Shown: piece after piece, positions 27,732 to 37,448 of the stretch
Numbering within the stretch: the first letter of the stretch is position 1
How the letters are laid out: each line of letters starts with the position of its first letter
NCBI GenBank assembly: GCA_025458865.1
Contig: JALORP010000015.1
Location: 32,183-96,182, forward strand
From: Steroidobacteraceae bacterium
GTDB taxonomy: Bacteria > Pseudomonadota > Gammaproteobacteria > Steroidobacterales > Steroidobacteraceae
DNA length: 64,000 nucleotides
Reading direction: 5' to 3'
The notes under the pieces: generated by a model
What the model saw: only the letters and a program-made list of their open reading frames with translations
The model's database searches: none
Told to the model about the DNA's origin: nothing
Made by a program: the position numbers and the translations under genes

Positions 27732-30326
27732 TCAAGCCGCCGTCGAGGACTCGAGGAAGTCCTTGGCGAAGCGCTGCAGCACGCCGCCCGCCTCGTAGAT
27801 GGACACCTCCTCGGCGGTATCCAGGCGGCAGGTGACCGGCACCTCGAGTCGCCCGCCGTCGCGGCGATGGATCACGAGCACCAGGTCCGCGCGCGGCCGG
27901 CGCTCGCCAACCACGTCGAAGGTCTCGGTGCCGTCGATCTGGAGCGTCTTGCGGTTGGTGCCGGGCTTGAACTCGAGCGGGAGCACGCCCATGCCGATGA
28001 GGTTGGTGCGGTGGATCCGCTCGAAGCCCTCTGCCACGATCGCCTCGACGCCGGCGAGTCGCACGCCCTTGGCCGCCCAGTCGCGGGAGGACCCCTGCCC
28101 GTAGTCCGCTCCGGCGACGATGATGAGCGGCTGCTTGCGATCCATGTAGGTCTCGATCGCCTCCCACATGCGCATGACCTTGCCGTCGGGTTCGACGCGG
28201 GCGAGCGATCCCTTCTTCACCTTGCCGTCCACCACGGCCATCTCGTTGACGAGCGTCGGGTTTGCGAAGGTCGCGCGCTGCGCGGTGAGGTGGTCGCCGC
28301 GATGCGTCGCGTAGGAATTGAAGTCCTCCTCCGGCAGGCCCATCTTCGCGAGGTACTCGCCGGCGGCGCTGTCCAGCAGGATCGCGTTGGACGGGGAGAG
28401 GTGGTCGGTCGTGATGTTGTCGCCGAGGACCGCCAGCGGGCGCATGCCGCTCAGCGTCCGGGCGCCCGCGAGCGCGCCCTCCCAGTACGGCGGACGCCGG
28501 ATGTAGGTGCTCGCCGGACGCCAGTCGTACAGCGGGCTCACGCGCTCGCCTGAGTCCACGCTCGCCCGGAACATGGGCTCGTATACCCGGCGGAACTGCT
28601 CCGGCCTTACGCTCGCCGCGACGATCGCGTCGATCTCCCCGTCCGACGGCCAGAGGTCCTTCAGTGTCACCGGCTTGCCGGTCGGGTCGTGGCCGAGGGC
28701 GTCCTTCTCGATGTCGAAGCGGACGGTGCCGGCGATCGCATAGGCCACCACGAGGGGCGGCGAGGCCAGGAAGGCCTGCTTCGCATACGGATGGATCCGG
28801 CCGTCGAAGTTGCGATTGCCGGAGAGCACTGCCGTGGCGTACAGGTCGCGGTCGATGATCTCCCGCTGGATCCTCGGATCCAGCGCGCCCGACATGCCGT
28901 TGCAGGTCGTGCAGGCGAAGGCGACGATGCCGAACCCGAGCTTCTCGAGCTCGACGAGCAGGCCAGCCTCCTGAAGGTAGAGCTCCACGGTCTTCGAGCC
29001 CGGCGCGAGCGATGTCTTCACCCAGGGCTTGCGGACCAGGCCGGCGCGGTTGGCGTTGCGCGCGAGCAGCCCGGCCGCGATCACGTTGCGGGGGTTGCTG
29101 GTGTTGGTGCAGCTGGTAATGGCGGCGATGATCACGGCACCGTCTGGCAGCTGACCGGGCACGTCCTGCCACCGGCCGGCAATGCCCTTCGCGGCCAGGT
29201 CGGCCGTCGCGACCCGGGCGTGGGGGTTGCTGGGCCCGGCCATGCTGCGCACGACCGCCGAGAGGTCGAACTCGAGGGTGCGCTCGTACTGCGCCGTGGC
29301 GAGGCTGTCGGCCCACAGCCCCGCGACCTTCGCATAAGTCTCGACAAGCCGGACCTGTTCCTCCTCGCGGCCGGTGAGACGGAGGTAGTCGAGGGTCTGG
29401 TCGTCGATGAAGAACATGGCCGCCGTCGCGCCGTACTCCGGCGCCATGTTCGAGATCGTGGCGCGGTCGCCGAGCGTCAGGGCCGAGGCGCCTTCGCCGT
29501 GGAACTCGAGGTAGGCGCCCACGACCTTCGACTTGCGCAGGAACTCCGTCAGGGCGAGGACGATGTCGGTCGCCGTGATCCCGGGCGCGGGCCGCCCGGT
29601 CAGCCTGACCCCGACGATCTCGGGAAGGCGCATCCAGGAGGCGCGACCGAGCATGACGCTCTCGGCCTCGAGGCCGCCCACACCGATCGCGATGACGCCC
29701 AGCGCGTCCACGTGCGGCGTGTGGCTGTCGGTCCCGACGCAGGTATCCGGGAACGCCACCCCGTCCCTCGCGTGGATCACGGGCGACATCTTCTCCAGGT
29801 TGATCTGGTGCATGATGCCGTTGCCCGGCGGGATCACGTCGACGTTGCGGAAGGCCTTCTTCGTCCAGTCGATGAAGTGGAACCGGTCCTCGTTGCGGCG
29901 ATCTTCGATGGCGCGGTTCCTGGCGAACGCGTCCGGCTCGAAGCCGCCGCACTCGACCGCGAGCGAGTGGTCCACGATCAGCTGCACCGGCACCACCGGG
30001 TTCACCTTCGCCGGGTCGCCGCCTTGATCCGCGATCGCGTCACGCAGGCCGGCGAGGTCGACGAGCGCCGTCTGCCCGAGGATGTCGTGACAGACGACGC
30101 GCGCCGGAAACCAGGGGAAGTCGCGCTCCCGCCGGCCCTCCGCGATCTGCCTCAGGCATTCGGAGAGGATCGCCGGGTCGCAGCGGCGCACCAGGTTCTC
30201 GGCGTGCACGCGCGCCGTGTAGGACAGCCTGTCCCAGGCGCCGGGCTTCAGGTCCTCGACCGCGGCGCGCGCGTCGAAGAAGTCGAGCCGGGTGCCGGGC
30301 AGCGGCTTTCGGTAGGCGGTGTTCAT
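27732..30326 (-). CDS. acnD: Fe/S-dependent 2-methylisocitrate dehydratase
   Basis: Aconitase-family motifs (VGTDSHTPHVDALGVIAIGVGG, TSCTNTSNPRNVIAAGLLA, GADYGQGSSRDWAAKGVRL) adjacent to prpF. ATG at 30326. Confidence 0.95.
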   Translation of the reverse strand: MNTAYRKPLPGTRLDFFDARAAVEDLKPGAWDRLSYTARVHAENLVRRCDPAILSECLRQIAEGRRERDFPWFPARVVCHDILGQTALVDLAGLRDAIADQGGDPAKVNPVVPVQLIVDHSLAVECGGFEPDAFARNRAIEDRRNEDRFHFIDWTKKAFRNVDVIPPGNGIMHQINLEKMSPVIHARDGVAFPDTCVGTDSHTPHVDALGVIAIGVGGLEAESVMLGRASWMRLPEIVGVRLTGRPAPGITATDIVLALTEFLRKSKVVGAYLEFHGEGASALTLGDRATISNMAPEYGATAAMFFIDDQTLDYLRLTGREEEQVRLVETYAKVAGLWADSLATAQYERTLEFDLSAVVRSMAGPSNPHARVATADLAAKGIAGRWQDVPGQLPDGAVIIAAITSCTNTSNPRNVIAAGLLARNANRAGLVRKPWVKTSLAPGSKTVELYLQEAGLLVELEKLGFGIVAFACTTCNGMSGALDPRIQREIIDRDLYATAVLSGNRNFDGRIHPYAKQAFLASPPLVVAYAIAGTVRFDIEKDALGHDPTGKPVTLKDLWPSDGEIDAIVAASVRPEQFRRVYEPMFRASVDSGERVSPLYDWRPASTYIRRPPYWEGALAGARTLSGMRPLAVLGDNITTDHLSPSNAILLDSAAGEYLAKMGLPEEDFNSYATHRGDHLTAQRATFANPTLVNEMAVVDGKVKKGSLARVEPDGKVMRMWEAIETYMDRKQPLIIVAGADYGQGSSRDWAAKGVRLAGVEAIVAEGFERIHRTNLIGMGVLPLEFKPGTNRKTLQIDGTETFDVVGERRPRADLVLVIHRRDGGRLEVPVTCRLDTAEEVSIYEAGGVLQRFAKDFLESSTAA

Positions 30327-30355
30327 GGGCTTCGGGACTCCCGCGGGCAAGCCGG

Positions 30356-31513
30356 TCAGCGGCGCTTGTCCAGCGGCACGAACTTCTGGTCCTCCGGGCC
30401 GGTGTAGTTCGCGCTCGGCCGGATGATCTTGCCGTCGATTCGCTGCTCGATGACGTGCGCGCTCCAGCCGGTGGTGCGTGCGATCACGAACAGCGGGGTG
30501 AACATGGCCGTGGGCACGCCCATCATGTGGTAGGACACCGCGCTGAACCAGTCGAGGTTCGGGAACATCTTCTTGATGTCCCACATCACCCTCTCCAGGC
30601 GCTCGGCGATGTCGAACATCCTCGTGTCGCCGGCCTCATCGGACAGCGTCTTGGCGACGCGCTTGATCACCTCGTTGCGCGGGTCGGCGATCGTGTACAC
30701 GGGGTGCCCGAAGCCGATGATCACTTCCTTGCGTTCCACCCGGGCGCGGATGTCGGCCTCGGCCTCGTCCGGTGTGTCGTAGCGCTTCTGGGTCTCGAAG
30801 GCGACCTCGTTCGCTCCGCCGTGCTTCGGGCCGCGCAGCGCGCCGATGGCGCCGGTGATGCAGGAGTGCATGTCCGAGCCGGTGCCGGCAATGACGCGGG
30901 CGGCGAAGGTCGAGGCGTTGAACTCGTGCTCGGCGTAGAGGATGAGCGAGGTGTGCATGGCGCGGACCCAGGACTCGGGCGGCGGCTCGCCGTGCAGCAG
31001 GTGCAGGAAGTGGCCTCCGACCGTGTCGTCGTCGGTCTCGACGTCGATCTCCTCGCCGTTGTGGCTCCAGTGGTACCAGAAGCACAGCATCGAGCCGAGC
31101 GAGGCGATCAGCCGGTCGGCGATGTCGCGCGCGCCGGCGACGTTGTGGTCGTCCTTCTCCGGGAGCGTACAGCCGAGCGCGGACACGCCGCTTCGCATGA
31201 CGTCCATCGGGTGGCTCCCGGCCGGGAGCGACATCAGCACCTCGCGCACGGGCAGCGGCAGGCCGCGCAGGGACCTGAGCTTGCGCTTGTAGCCCGCGAG
31301 CTCGGCGCGGTTCGGCAGCTTGCCGTGGATCAGCAGGTAGGCAATCTCCTCGAACTCGCAGCGCTCGGCGAGCTCGAGGATGTCGTAGCCGCGGTAGTGG
31401 AGGTCGTTGCCGGTGCGACCGACGGTGCACAGCGCCGTGTTGCCGGCCGGGACGCCGGACAGGGCGACGGACTTCTTTGGCTTGCGGGCATCGGGAGCGG
31501 GTGCGTCGGTCAT
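30356..31513 (-). CDS. prpC: 2-methylcitrate synthase
   Basis: Citrate synthase fold: [39 protein letters not shown]; in prp cluster. Confidence 0.95.
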   Translation of the reverse strand: MTDAPAPDARKPKKSVALSGVPAGNTALCTVGRTGNDLHYRGYDILELAERCEFEEIAYLLIHGKLPNRAELAGYKRKLRSLRGLPLPVREVLMSLPAGSHPMDVMRSGVSALGCTLPEKDDHNVAGARDIADRLIASLGSMLCFWYHWSHNGEEIDVETDDDTVGGHFLHLLHGEPPPESWVRAMHTSLILYAEHEFNASTFAARVIAGTGSDMHSCITGAIGALRGPKHGGANEVAFETQKRYDTPDEAEADIRARVERKEVIIGFGHPVYTIADPRNEVIKRVAKTLSDEAGDTRMFDIAERLERVMWDIKKMFPNLDWFSAVSYHMMGVPTAMFTPLFVIARTTGWSAHVIEQRIDGKIIRPSANYTGPEDQKFVPLDKRR

Positions 31514-31517
31514 GGGA

Positions 31518-32402
31518 TCACTCCTTGTCGCGGGCGAAGAGCTCGTCGAGCTTCTTCTCGTAGTCGTGATAGCCGAGGACGTCGTAGAGCTCGGCGCGGG
31601 TCTGCATGCGGTCGATGACGGCGCTCTGGGTCCCGTCGCGGCGCAGCGACGTGTAGACCTCCAGCGCGGCCTTGCTCATGGCGCGGAAGGCCGAGAGGGG
31701 ATAGAGCACCAGCGCGACGCCGGCCTCGCCCAGCTCGGAGACGGTGAACAGTGGCGTCTTGCCGAACTCGGTGATGTTGGCGAGCACGGGCACCCGCACG
31801 GAGCGGGTGAACTCGCGGTACTCATCCAGCGTGGTGAGCGCTTCGGCGAAGATCATGTCCGCGCCGGCCTCGACGTAGGCGTGGGCGCGGTCCAGCGCGG
31901 CCCGCTGGCCCTCCACCGCGTACGCGTCGGTGCGGGCCATGATGACGAACTGGGGGTCGTAGCGCCCGTCCACCGCGGCCTTGATGCGATCGACCATCTC
32001 GCCGCTGGAGACCAGCGACTTGCCGGGCCGGTGCCCGCAGCGCTTCGCCTGGACCTGGTCCTCGAGGTGCAGGCCGGCTGCCCCGGACCGGATCAGGTCG
32101 CGGGCGGTGCGGGCGATGTTGAAGGCGGCGCCCCAGCCGGTGTCCGCGTCCACCAGCAGCGGCAGGTCGGTGGCGCCCGCGATGCGGCGCACATCCTCGC
32201 AGACGTCGTTCAGCATGGTGATGCCGAGGTCCGGCAGGCCGAAGGAGGCATTTGCGACCCCTGCACCGGACAGGTACAGGGCCCGGAAGCCGGCACGCTC
32301 GGCGAGCAGGGCGCTGTAGGCGTTGATGGTGCCGACGACCTGCAGCGGTCGCTCCTGGTGCACGGCGACGCGCAGGCGCGCCCCGGCGGACGGATGGGTC
32401 AT
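31518..32402 (-). CDS. prpB: 2-methylisocitrate lyase
   Basis: [51 protein letters not shown] (KRCGH active site). ATG at 32402. Confidence 0.96.
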   Translation of the reverse strand: MTHPSAGARLRVAVHQERPLQVVGTINAYSALLAERAGFRALYLSGAGVANASFGLPDLGITMLNDVCEDVRRIAGATDLPLLVDADTGWGAAFNIARTARDLIRSGAAGLHLEDQVQAKRCGHRPGKSLVSSGEMVDRIKAAVDGRYDPQFVIMARTDAYAVEGQRAALDRAHAYVEAGADMIFAEALTTLDEYREFTRSVRVPVLANITEFGKTPLFTVSELGEAGVALVLYPLSAFRAMSKAALEVYTSLRRDGTQSAVIDRMQTRAELYDVLGYHDYEKKLDELFARDKE

Positions 32403-32560
32403 TCTGGACCTCCCGATTGGGTGAAGCGGGCTCGGCACCGACCCGGCGCGCGGGAGGCGCTCGAAACCCCCCAAATTGTATCCCATCGGCGCGGCGCGGG
32501 GCAGGCCGCGCTCGTGTATCGTTGCCCGCCCCGAGGCAAGCTGACGGACGGGACGATCGC

Positions 32561-33589
32561 ATGACAGACCTGGCGGACCTCATCGCGCGCGCGGCGGAAT
32601 CGCCCCCGGAATCCGGCGATTTTCGCGAGGTCGGCGGCGTGCTGGTCTGGATCCGGCTTCCCATCCCCGGGCCTCTCAACCACATCAACGTTTGGTTGCT
32701 CGAGACGGCGGGCGGCTGGGTCCTGGTGGATACCGGGATGGCCATTCCCGAGGTGGAGGAGGCCTGGCGGCAGCTCGAATCGAGGCTGCCGGCGCTCGGC
32801 AGGGTGGAGCGAATCCTGGTCACCCATCACCACCCGGATCACTTCGGCATGGCGGCCCGCCTCGCGGCAGCGCGGGGTATCGAGGTCAGCATCAGCGAGG
32901 CGGCGGCGGCCGCGAGCCGCTTGGACCATGAGCCCGGCCATTTCACCCGTGTCCTCGCGGACTTTGCCGACCGGCTCGGCTTCGAGCCCGAACCGGAGTT
33001 CGGCGAGTTCCTCAGCGGGCGTCGCTATCGCTCGATCATCAGCGGCGCGCCGCCGCGCCTGGGCACGCTGGTGCAGGACCAGGAGATCGCCTCGCGGGCG
33101 GGCACGTTCCGGGTGTCGCTGCACGATGGCCACGCCCCCGGTCACGCCTGCCTGCATGCGGCGGATACCGGGCTCCTCGTCAGCGGTGACCAGGTCCTGC
33201 CGCACATTTCCCCGAACATCAGCCTGTACCCGGAAATCGCCGACGAGGATCCGCTGGGCGACTACCTCGACTCGCTCGACCAGCTCGGCGCGTTGCCGGC
33301 TGCGACGGTCGTGCTTCCCGCCCACGGCCGGCCCTTCACGGGGCTGAAGACGCGCACGGATGCCCTGCGCGCAGAGCACGAGCAGCGGCTCGGGCGCATC
33401 GTGGAAGCCTGCAGGCCGGGCGCGCGCACGGGCGAGGTCGCCGCGACGCTGTTCCGCCTCCCGCGTCTCGACGCGCTCAACCGCCTGCTTGCGACCGCGG
33501 AAACGCTTGCGCACCTCCGCTATCTCGAGCGGCGCGGCCGGGTGTCGGCCGTGGGCCATGGGCCGGAGTTGCGCTGGGTATCAGCCTGA
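32561..33589 (+). CDS. MBL-fold metallo-hydrolase
   Basis: [21 protein letters not shown] (HxHxDH), [22 protein letters not shown]. Confidence 0.92.
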   Translation: MTDLADLIARAAESPPESGDFREVGGVLVWIRLPIPGPLNHINVWLLETAGGWVLVDTGMAIPEVEEAWRQLESRLPALGRVERILVTHHHPDHFGMAARLAAARGIEVSISEAAAAASRLDHEPGHFTRVLADFADRLGFEPEPEFGEFLSGRRYRSIISGAPPRLGTLVQDQEIASRAGTFRVSLHDGHAPGHACLHAADTGLLVSGDQVLPHISPNISLYPEIADEDPLGDYLDSLDQLGALPAATVVLPAHGRPFTGLKTRTDALRAEHEQRLGRIVEACRPGARTGEVAATLFRLPRLDALNRLLATAETLAHLRYLERRGRVSAVGHGPELRWVSA

Positions 33590-33673
33590 TCGCGCGGTAT
33601 CCCGAAGCGCGCCTCGCCGTGGCGGTAGTATCATTCTCCCATTGGCGCTGCAGTCGACCCGGGGAGTCTGGAA

Positions 33674-34159
33674 GTGGTGAGCAAGGAAACGGTGGAGGCG
33701 CTGCGCTCGTCGCCGCTCGCGACGGAGATGGACGACGCCGAGGTCGGCGCACTGGCGCGGGTGGTGGAGTTGCGGGCGTACGCGGACGGCGCCGTGCTGG
33801 TCCGGGAGGGCGAGGCCAGCCCGACGCTGATCGTGCCGCTCACCGGCAAGATCGCGGTGGTCAAGCCTGACGAGCACGGCGAGCCCAACACGCTGCATGT
33901 GCTCGGTCCAGGGGACCTCGCCGGCGAACTTTCCTTCATGGACGGCGCGCAACGCTACGCCAGCATGGTCGCGGCCGGGCCGGTCACGGTGCTCACGCTC
34001 GACCGCCACCGTTTCGAGGAGCTTTTGCCCACGCACCCGGTGGTGGTCTACAAGGCCATGCGCGCCATCATGCGCGTCGCGCATCGTGTCCAGCGGCGCC
34101 TCAGCGGCCAGATGATGGACATGCAGCACTACGTCTACCGCACCGGAGCGAAGTACTGA
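33674..34159 (+). CDS. Cyclic nucleotide-binding domain protein
   Basis: Crp-like cNMP fold: GAVLVREGEASPTLIVPLTGKIAVV, GPGDLAGELSFMDGAQRYASMVA; no HTH visible. Confidence 0.85.
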   Translation: MVSKETVEALRSSPLATEMDDAEVGALARVVELRAYADGAVLVREGEASPTLIVPLTGKIAVVKPDEHGEPNTLHVLGPGDLAGELSFMDGAQRYASMVAAGPVTVLTLDRHRFEELLPTHPVVVYKAMRAIMRVAHRVQRRLSGQMMDMQHYVYRTGAKY

Positions 34160-34164
34160 TCGCG

Positions 34165-35073
34165 ATGATCGAGGCTCTGCGCACGCCCGACGAGCGCTTC
34201 GCGGGCATCGTGGGCTGGCCGTATGCGCCGCTCTACCGCGAGGACCTGGAGGGCTATCCGGGCCTCAGGATGCACTACGTGGACGAAGGGCCGCGCGATG
34301 CGCGCCTTGTCTTCGTCTGCCTGCACGGCGAGCCGACCTGGGGGTACCTGTATCGGCGAATGCTGCCGGTCTTCGCCGCTGCCGGTCACCGTGTCTTGGT
34401 GCCGGACCTGTTCGGGTTCGGTCGATCGGACAAGCCCGTCGACGACAGGGCATACACGTTCGCCTTCCACCGTGACGCCCTGAAGCGTTTCCTCGAGGCC
34501 TTCGACCTGGATGACATCTGCCTCGTGGTCCAGGACTGGGGCGGACTGCTGGGCCTCACCCTGCCGATGGACTACCCGGACAGGATCCGCCGCCTCGTCG
34601 TCATGAACACCGGGCTGGGCATCGGCCGTTCGCCGGGACCCGGATTCGAGGCCTGGCGGGCCTACGCAGCCGCGCATCCCGATCTCGACGTCGCCGGGCT
34701 GATGCGCCGGTCATGTCCGGAGCTATCGCCGGAGGAGGCCGCTGCCTACGCCGCTCCGTTCCCGGACATCCGCTTCAAGGCCGGCGTGCGCCGCTTTCCC
34801 GAACTGGTTCCGACGCGCCCCGACATGCCGGGCGTGGAGACGGGCCTCCACGCGCTCGAGTTCCTCTCGGGGGAATGGGACGGCGAGACGTTCATGGCGA
34901 TCGGCCTCAGGGATCCCGTGCTTGGAGAGCCGGTGATGCGCGCCCTGCAGCGCCGCATACGCGGCTGCGCGGAACCGATGCTGCTGCCCGAGGCCGGGCA
35001 CTTCGTCCAGGAGTGGGGCGAGCCGGTCGCGCGCGCCGCCCTCGCTCATTTCGGGCTGGCGGCCGAGCCGTAG
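34165..35073 (+). CDS. Haloalkane dehalogenase, subfamily HLD-I (DhlA-like)
   Basis: LHGEPTWGYLYRRM, VVQDWGGLLGLTLPM (nucleophile Asp + Trp), GFEAW, AIGLRDPVLG, AGHFVQEWGE; co-linear with remembered DhlA sequence. Confidence 0.88.
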   Translation: MIEALRTPDERFAGIVGWPYAPLYREDLEGYPGLRMHYVDEGPRDARLVFVCLHGEPTWGYLYRRMLPVFAAAGHRVLVPDLFGFGRSDKPVDDRAYTFAFHRDALKRFLEAFDLDDICLVVQDWGGLLGLTLPMDYPDRIRRLVVMNTGLGIGRSPGPGFEAWRAYAAAHPDLDVAGLMRRSCPELSPEEAAAYAAPFPDIRFKAGVRRFPELVPTRPDMPGVETGLHALEFLSGEWDGETFMAIGLRDPVLGEPVMRALQRRIRGCAEPMLLPEAGHFVQEWGEPVARAALAHFGLAAEP

Positions 35074-36227
35074 CGCCTTCGCAGCTCCCCCTCGCTGCCC
35101 GGATAGAGATTGACCCGGTCCAGGTCGCCCCCGACCTGCGCCAGCAGCCGCGGGTCCATCATGCGGAAATACACCGACGGCAAGTACGCCAGCATAATCA
35201 TGCCCATGTACCCGGTCGGCAGCTGCGGCGCCTCCGGGAAGTGGCGCAGGGACTGGTAGCGCCGGTCCGCGTGGGCGTGATGATCCGAGTGCCGCTGCAG
35301 GTGGAACAGCAGCAGGTTGGACACCACGTGGTTGCTGTTCCAGGAGTGGTGCGGCCTGCACGGCTCCAGGCGTCCGTCAGCGCCGCGCCGCCGCAGCAGG
35401 CCGTAGTGCTCGATGTAGTTCACGGCCGTGAGCAGGAACCACGCCCAGGCATTGTGCAGCAGCAGCCACGGCAGCGCGGCCAGGCCGAGCCAGGCTACCA
35501 GCGCGCCCTGGAACAGGATCGTCACGGCCCAGGACTGAAGGATCTCGTTGTCTGGCGACCAGGGGCGGCGGCCGCGGCGTGCGAGCCGCGCCTTTTCGAG
35601 CCGCCACCCGCGCCGCAGCCCCCCCGGGATTTCGCGGCGGACGAAGCGGTACACCGACTCGCCCATTCGCGCGCTGGCGTGGTCTTCCGGCGTGGCCACC
35701 GCGGCGTGGTGACCCACGTTGTGCTCGATCCGGAAGTGACCGTAGCCGGCGATCGCCAGCGCGAGCTGGGCGAGGCGCTTCTCGATCCCGGTGTGCTTGT
35801 GGCCGAGTTCGTGGCCGACGTTGATCGCCAGGCCACCGGCGAAGCCGAGCGAGATCGTGAGGAGCAGGGCCTCGAGAACGGTGTGCGTCGCCAGGACGAC
35901 GTAGGCCATGCCGCCAGCGAGCACGGCGAAGTGAAGTGGAACCACCACGAAGGTGAGCGACCGGTAGTACGGGTCGCGTTCCAGCGCCGGCACGACATCC
36001 TCCGCCGGGTTGCGCGAGTCGGTGCCGATCCATGCATCCAGGGCCGGAATCAGCAGGTACATCACCGCGAGGGGCATCGCCAGCAGGGCCCTGAGGCCGG
36101 TGGCCTCGGCGAGGCCGATCGCCAGGATCGGCAGCAGGGGGACCGCGACGGACAGACACCATGACCATCGGCGCGCCCCGTCCACTGGCCGGGCGAGCGC
36201 CCAGAGCTGGCTCACGAGGGTGTTCAT
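35046..36227 (-). CDS. alkB: Alkane 1-monooxygenase (AlkB-type membrane di-iron hydroxylase)
   Basis: His motifs NVGHELGHKHT, EHNVGHHAAVATPEDHASARMGES, LLLFHLQRHSDHHAHADRRYQSLRH. Confidence 0.95.
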   Translation of the reverse strand: MNTLVSQLWALARPVDGARRWSWCLSVAVPLLPILAIGLAEATGLRALLAMPLAVMYLLIPALDAWIGTDSRNPAEDVVPALERDPYYRSLTFVVVPLHFAVLAGGMAYVVLATHTVLEALLLTISLGFAGGLAINVGHELGHKHTGIEKRLAQLALAIAGYGHFRIEHNVGHHAAVATPEDHASARMGESVYRFVRREIPGGLRRGWRLEKARLARRGRRPWSPDNEILQSWAVTILFQGALVAWLGLAALPWLLLHNAWAWFLLTAVNYIEHYGLLRRRGADGRLEPCRPHHSWNSNHVVSNLLLFHLQRHSDHHAHADRRYQSLRHFPEAPQLPTGYMGMIMLAYLPSVYFRMMDPRLLAQVGGDLDRVNLYPGSEGELRRRYGSAASPK

Positions 36228-36343
36228 GCTGCGCTCCGTTCCACGCCGAGCGGTGCTTCGGCGCACTCGACCGGCAGTGTCGCGAAGGAGCCGGCTGCCG
36301 GGGAGGGTGACCGCTGCCACCGAATGGTCATAAACTGCCAATC

Positions 36344-37384
36344 GTGTCCAAGCCCCCGGCACCTGCCGCCGAACGGCCTGCCGGCCCCATCCCGGTGCCG
36401 ACGGTCTACCTTCGGCTGGTGCTGGACGCCTGCGGCCCACGTGACGCGGCGGCGCGACGCGAGCTTCTCGACGGCACCGGCTTGCCGGATCCTCTGCTGC
36501 AATCCTGGCCCGCGGCGGCGCCGCAGGAAGCGCTCGACAGGCTGCTTCACAACACCGCCCTCGGCCGCCCGGCCGGGTGGCACCTCGCCCTCGTGCCGAA
36601 GCTCGACGCGGCGGTGCACGGCGCGCTGGGCTTCGCGGTGCTCAGCGCGCCGACACTCGCCGCCGCGCTGGACGTGCTGCTGACCTACGGCGGCGCGCGC
36701 TTGCCTTTCCTCGCGTTCGCGCTGCAACCGGCAGGCTCGCGTGTCCGGCTGGTGCTGGCACCGGCCCGCCCGGCCGCGATGCAGCAAGCCTGGGTGCTCG
36801 AGGTCGCGGTGTTCGCCGTGGCGAACCTGGTCGCCCAGTTCGCCGCGCGTGATCCCCGCGACGTCGCCGTCCTGCTGCCGGGAGCACCCCGTCCGTATGC
36901 CGCGTCGATGGCGCCGGTCACGCTCGCGGCAGTGGCCTGTGGCCGGAGCATCTTCGGCGTCGAGTGGCCGCGGGCCTGGCAGTCGCTGGGCTCGCCGTTG
37001 TCCGACGCCGGCCTGCACCGGTTGAGCGTTGAGCGCTGCCGCGAGCAGCTGGCCCGCACCAGCGGGCGAACGCCCCTCGAGGAAGCCGTGCGCCAGAGCG
37101 TGCTCGCGACGGGAGGACGGCCGCCAGGACTGGCGGCGCTCGCGGCGGCGCGCCATGTCGCTCCGCGCAGCCTGATGCGCCACCTGCGCGAGGCCGGCAC
37201 GTCCTACCAGCGCGTGGTCGACCAGGTACGCGCGGAACTCGCCGTGGAATACCTGCGGGACACGAACCTGCCGCTCGCCGCCATCGCGGAACGGCTCGGT
37301 TTCAGCGACACGTCGAACTTCAGCCGGGCATTCAGGTCCTGGTTCGATCGCTCGCCAGGGTCCTGCCGGTCGCGGACGCAGTAG
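36344..37384 (+). CDS. AraC-family transcriptional regulator (OruR/AlkR-like)
   Basis: C-terminal double HTH: LAVEYLRDTNLPLAAIAERLGFSDTSNFSRAFRSWFDRSPGSCR. Confidence 0.92.
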   Translation: MSKPPAPAAERPAGPIPVPTVYLRLVLDACGPRDAAARRELLDGTGLPDPLLQSWPAAAPQEALDRLLHNTALGRPAGWHLALVPKLDAAVHGALGFAVLSAPTLAAALDVLLTYGGARLPFLAFALQPAGSRVRLVLAPARPAAMQQAWVLEVAVFAVANLVAQFAARDPRDVAVLLPGAPRPYAASMAPVTLAAVACGRSIFGVEWPRAWQSLGSPLSDAGLHRLSVERCREQLARTSGRTPLEEAVRQSVLATGGRPPGLAALAAARHVAPRSLMRHLREAGTSYQRVVDQVRAELAVEYLRDTNLPLAAIAERLGFSDTSNFSRAFRSWFDRSPGSCRSRTQ

Positions 37385-37448
37385 GCCACGGCGCGACGGC
37401 GGTGCGGGGGCCGACTCTGGTATCCTGCGCGCACCTCGAGGACCGCTG

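Noticed and set aside
28689-31618. Long plus-strand ORFs opposite acnD and prpC
   Set aside because: Antisense shadow ORFs created by GC-rich third positions in acnD and prpC.
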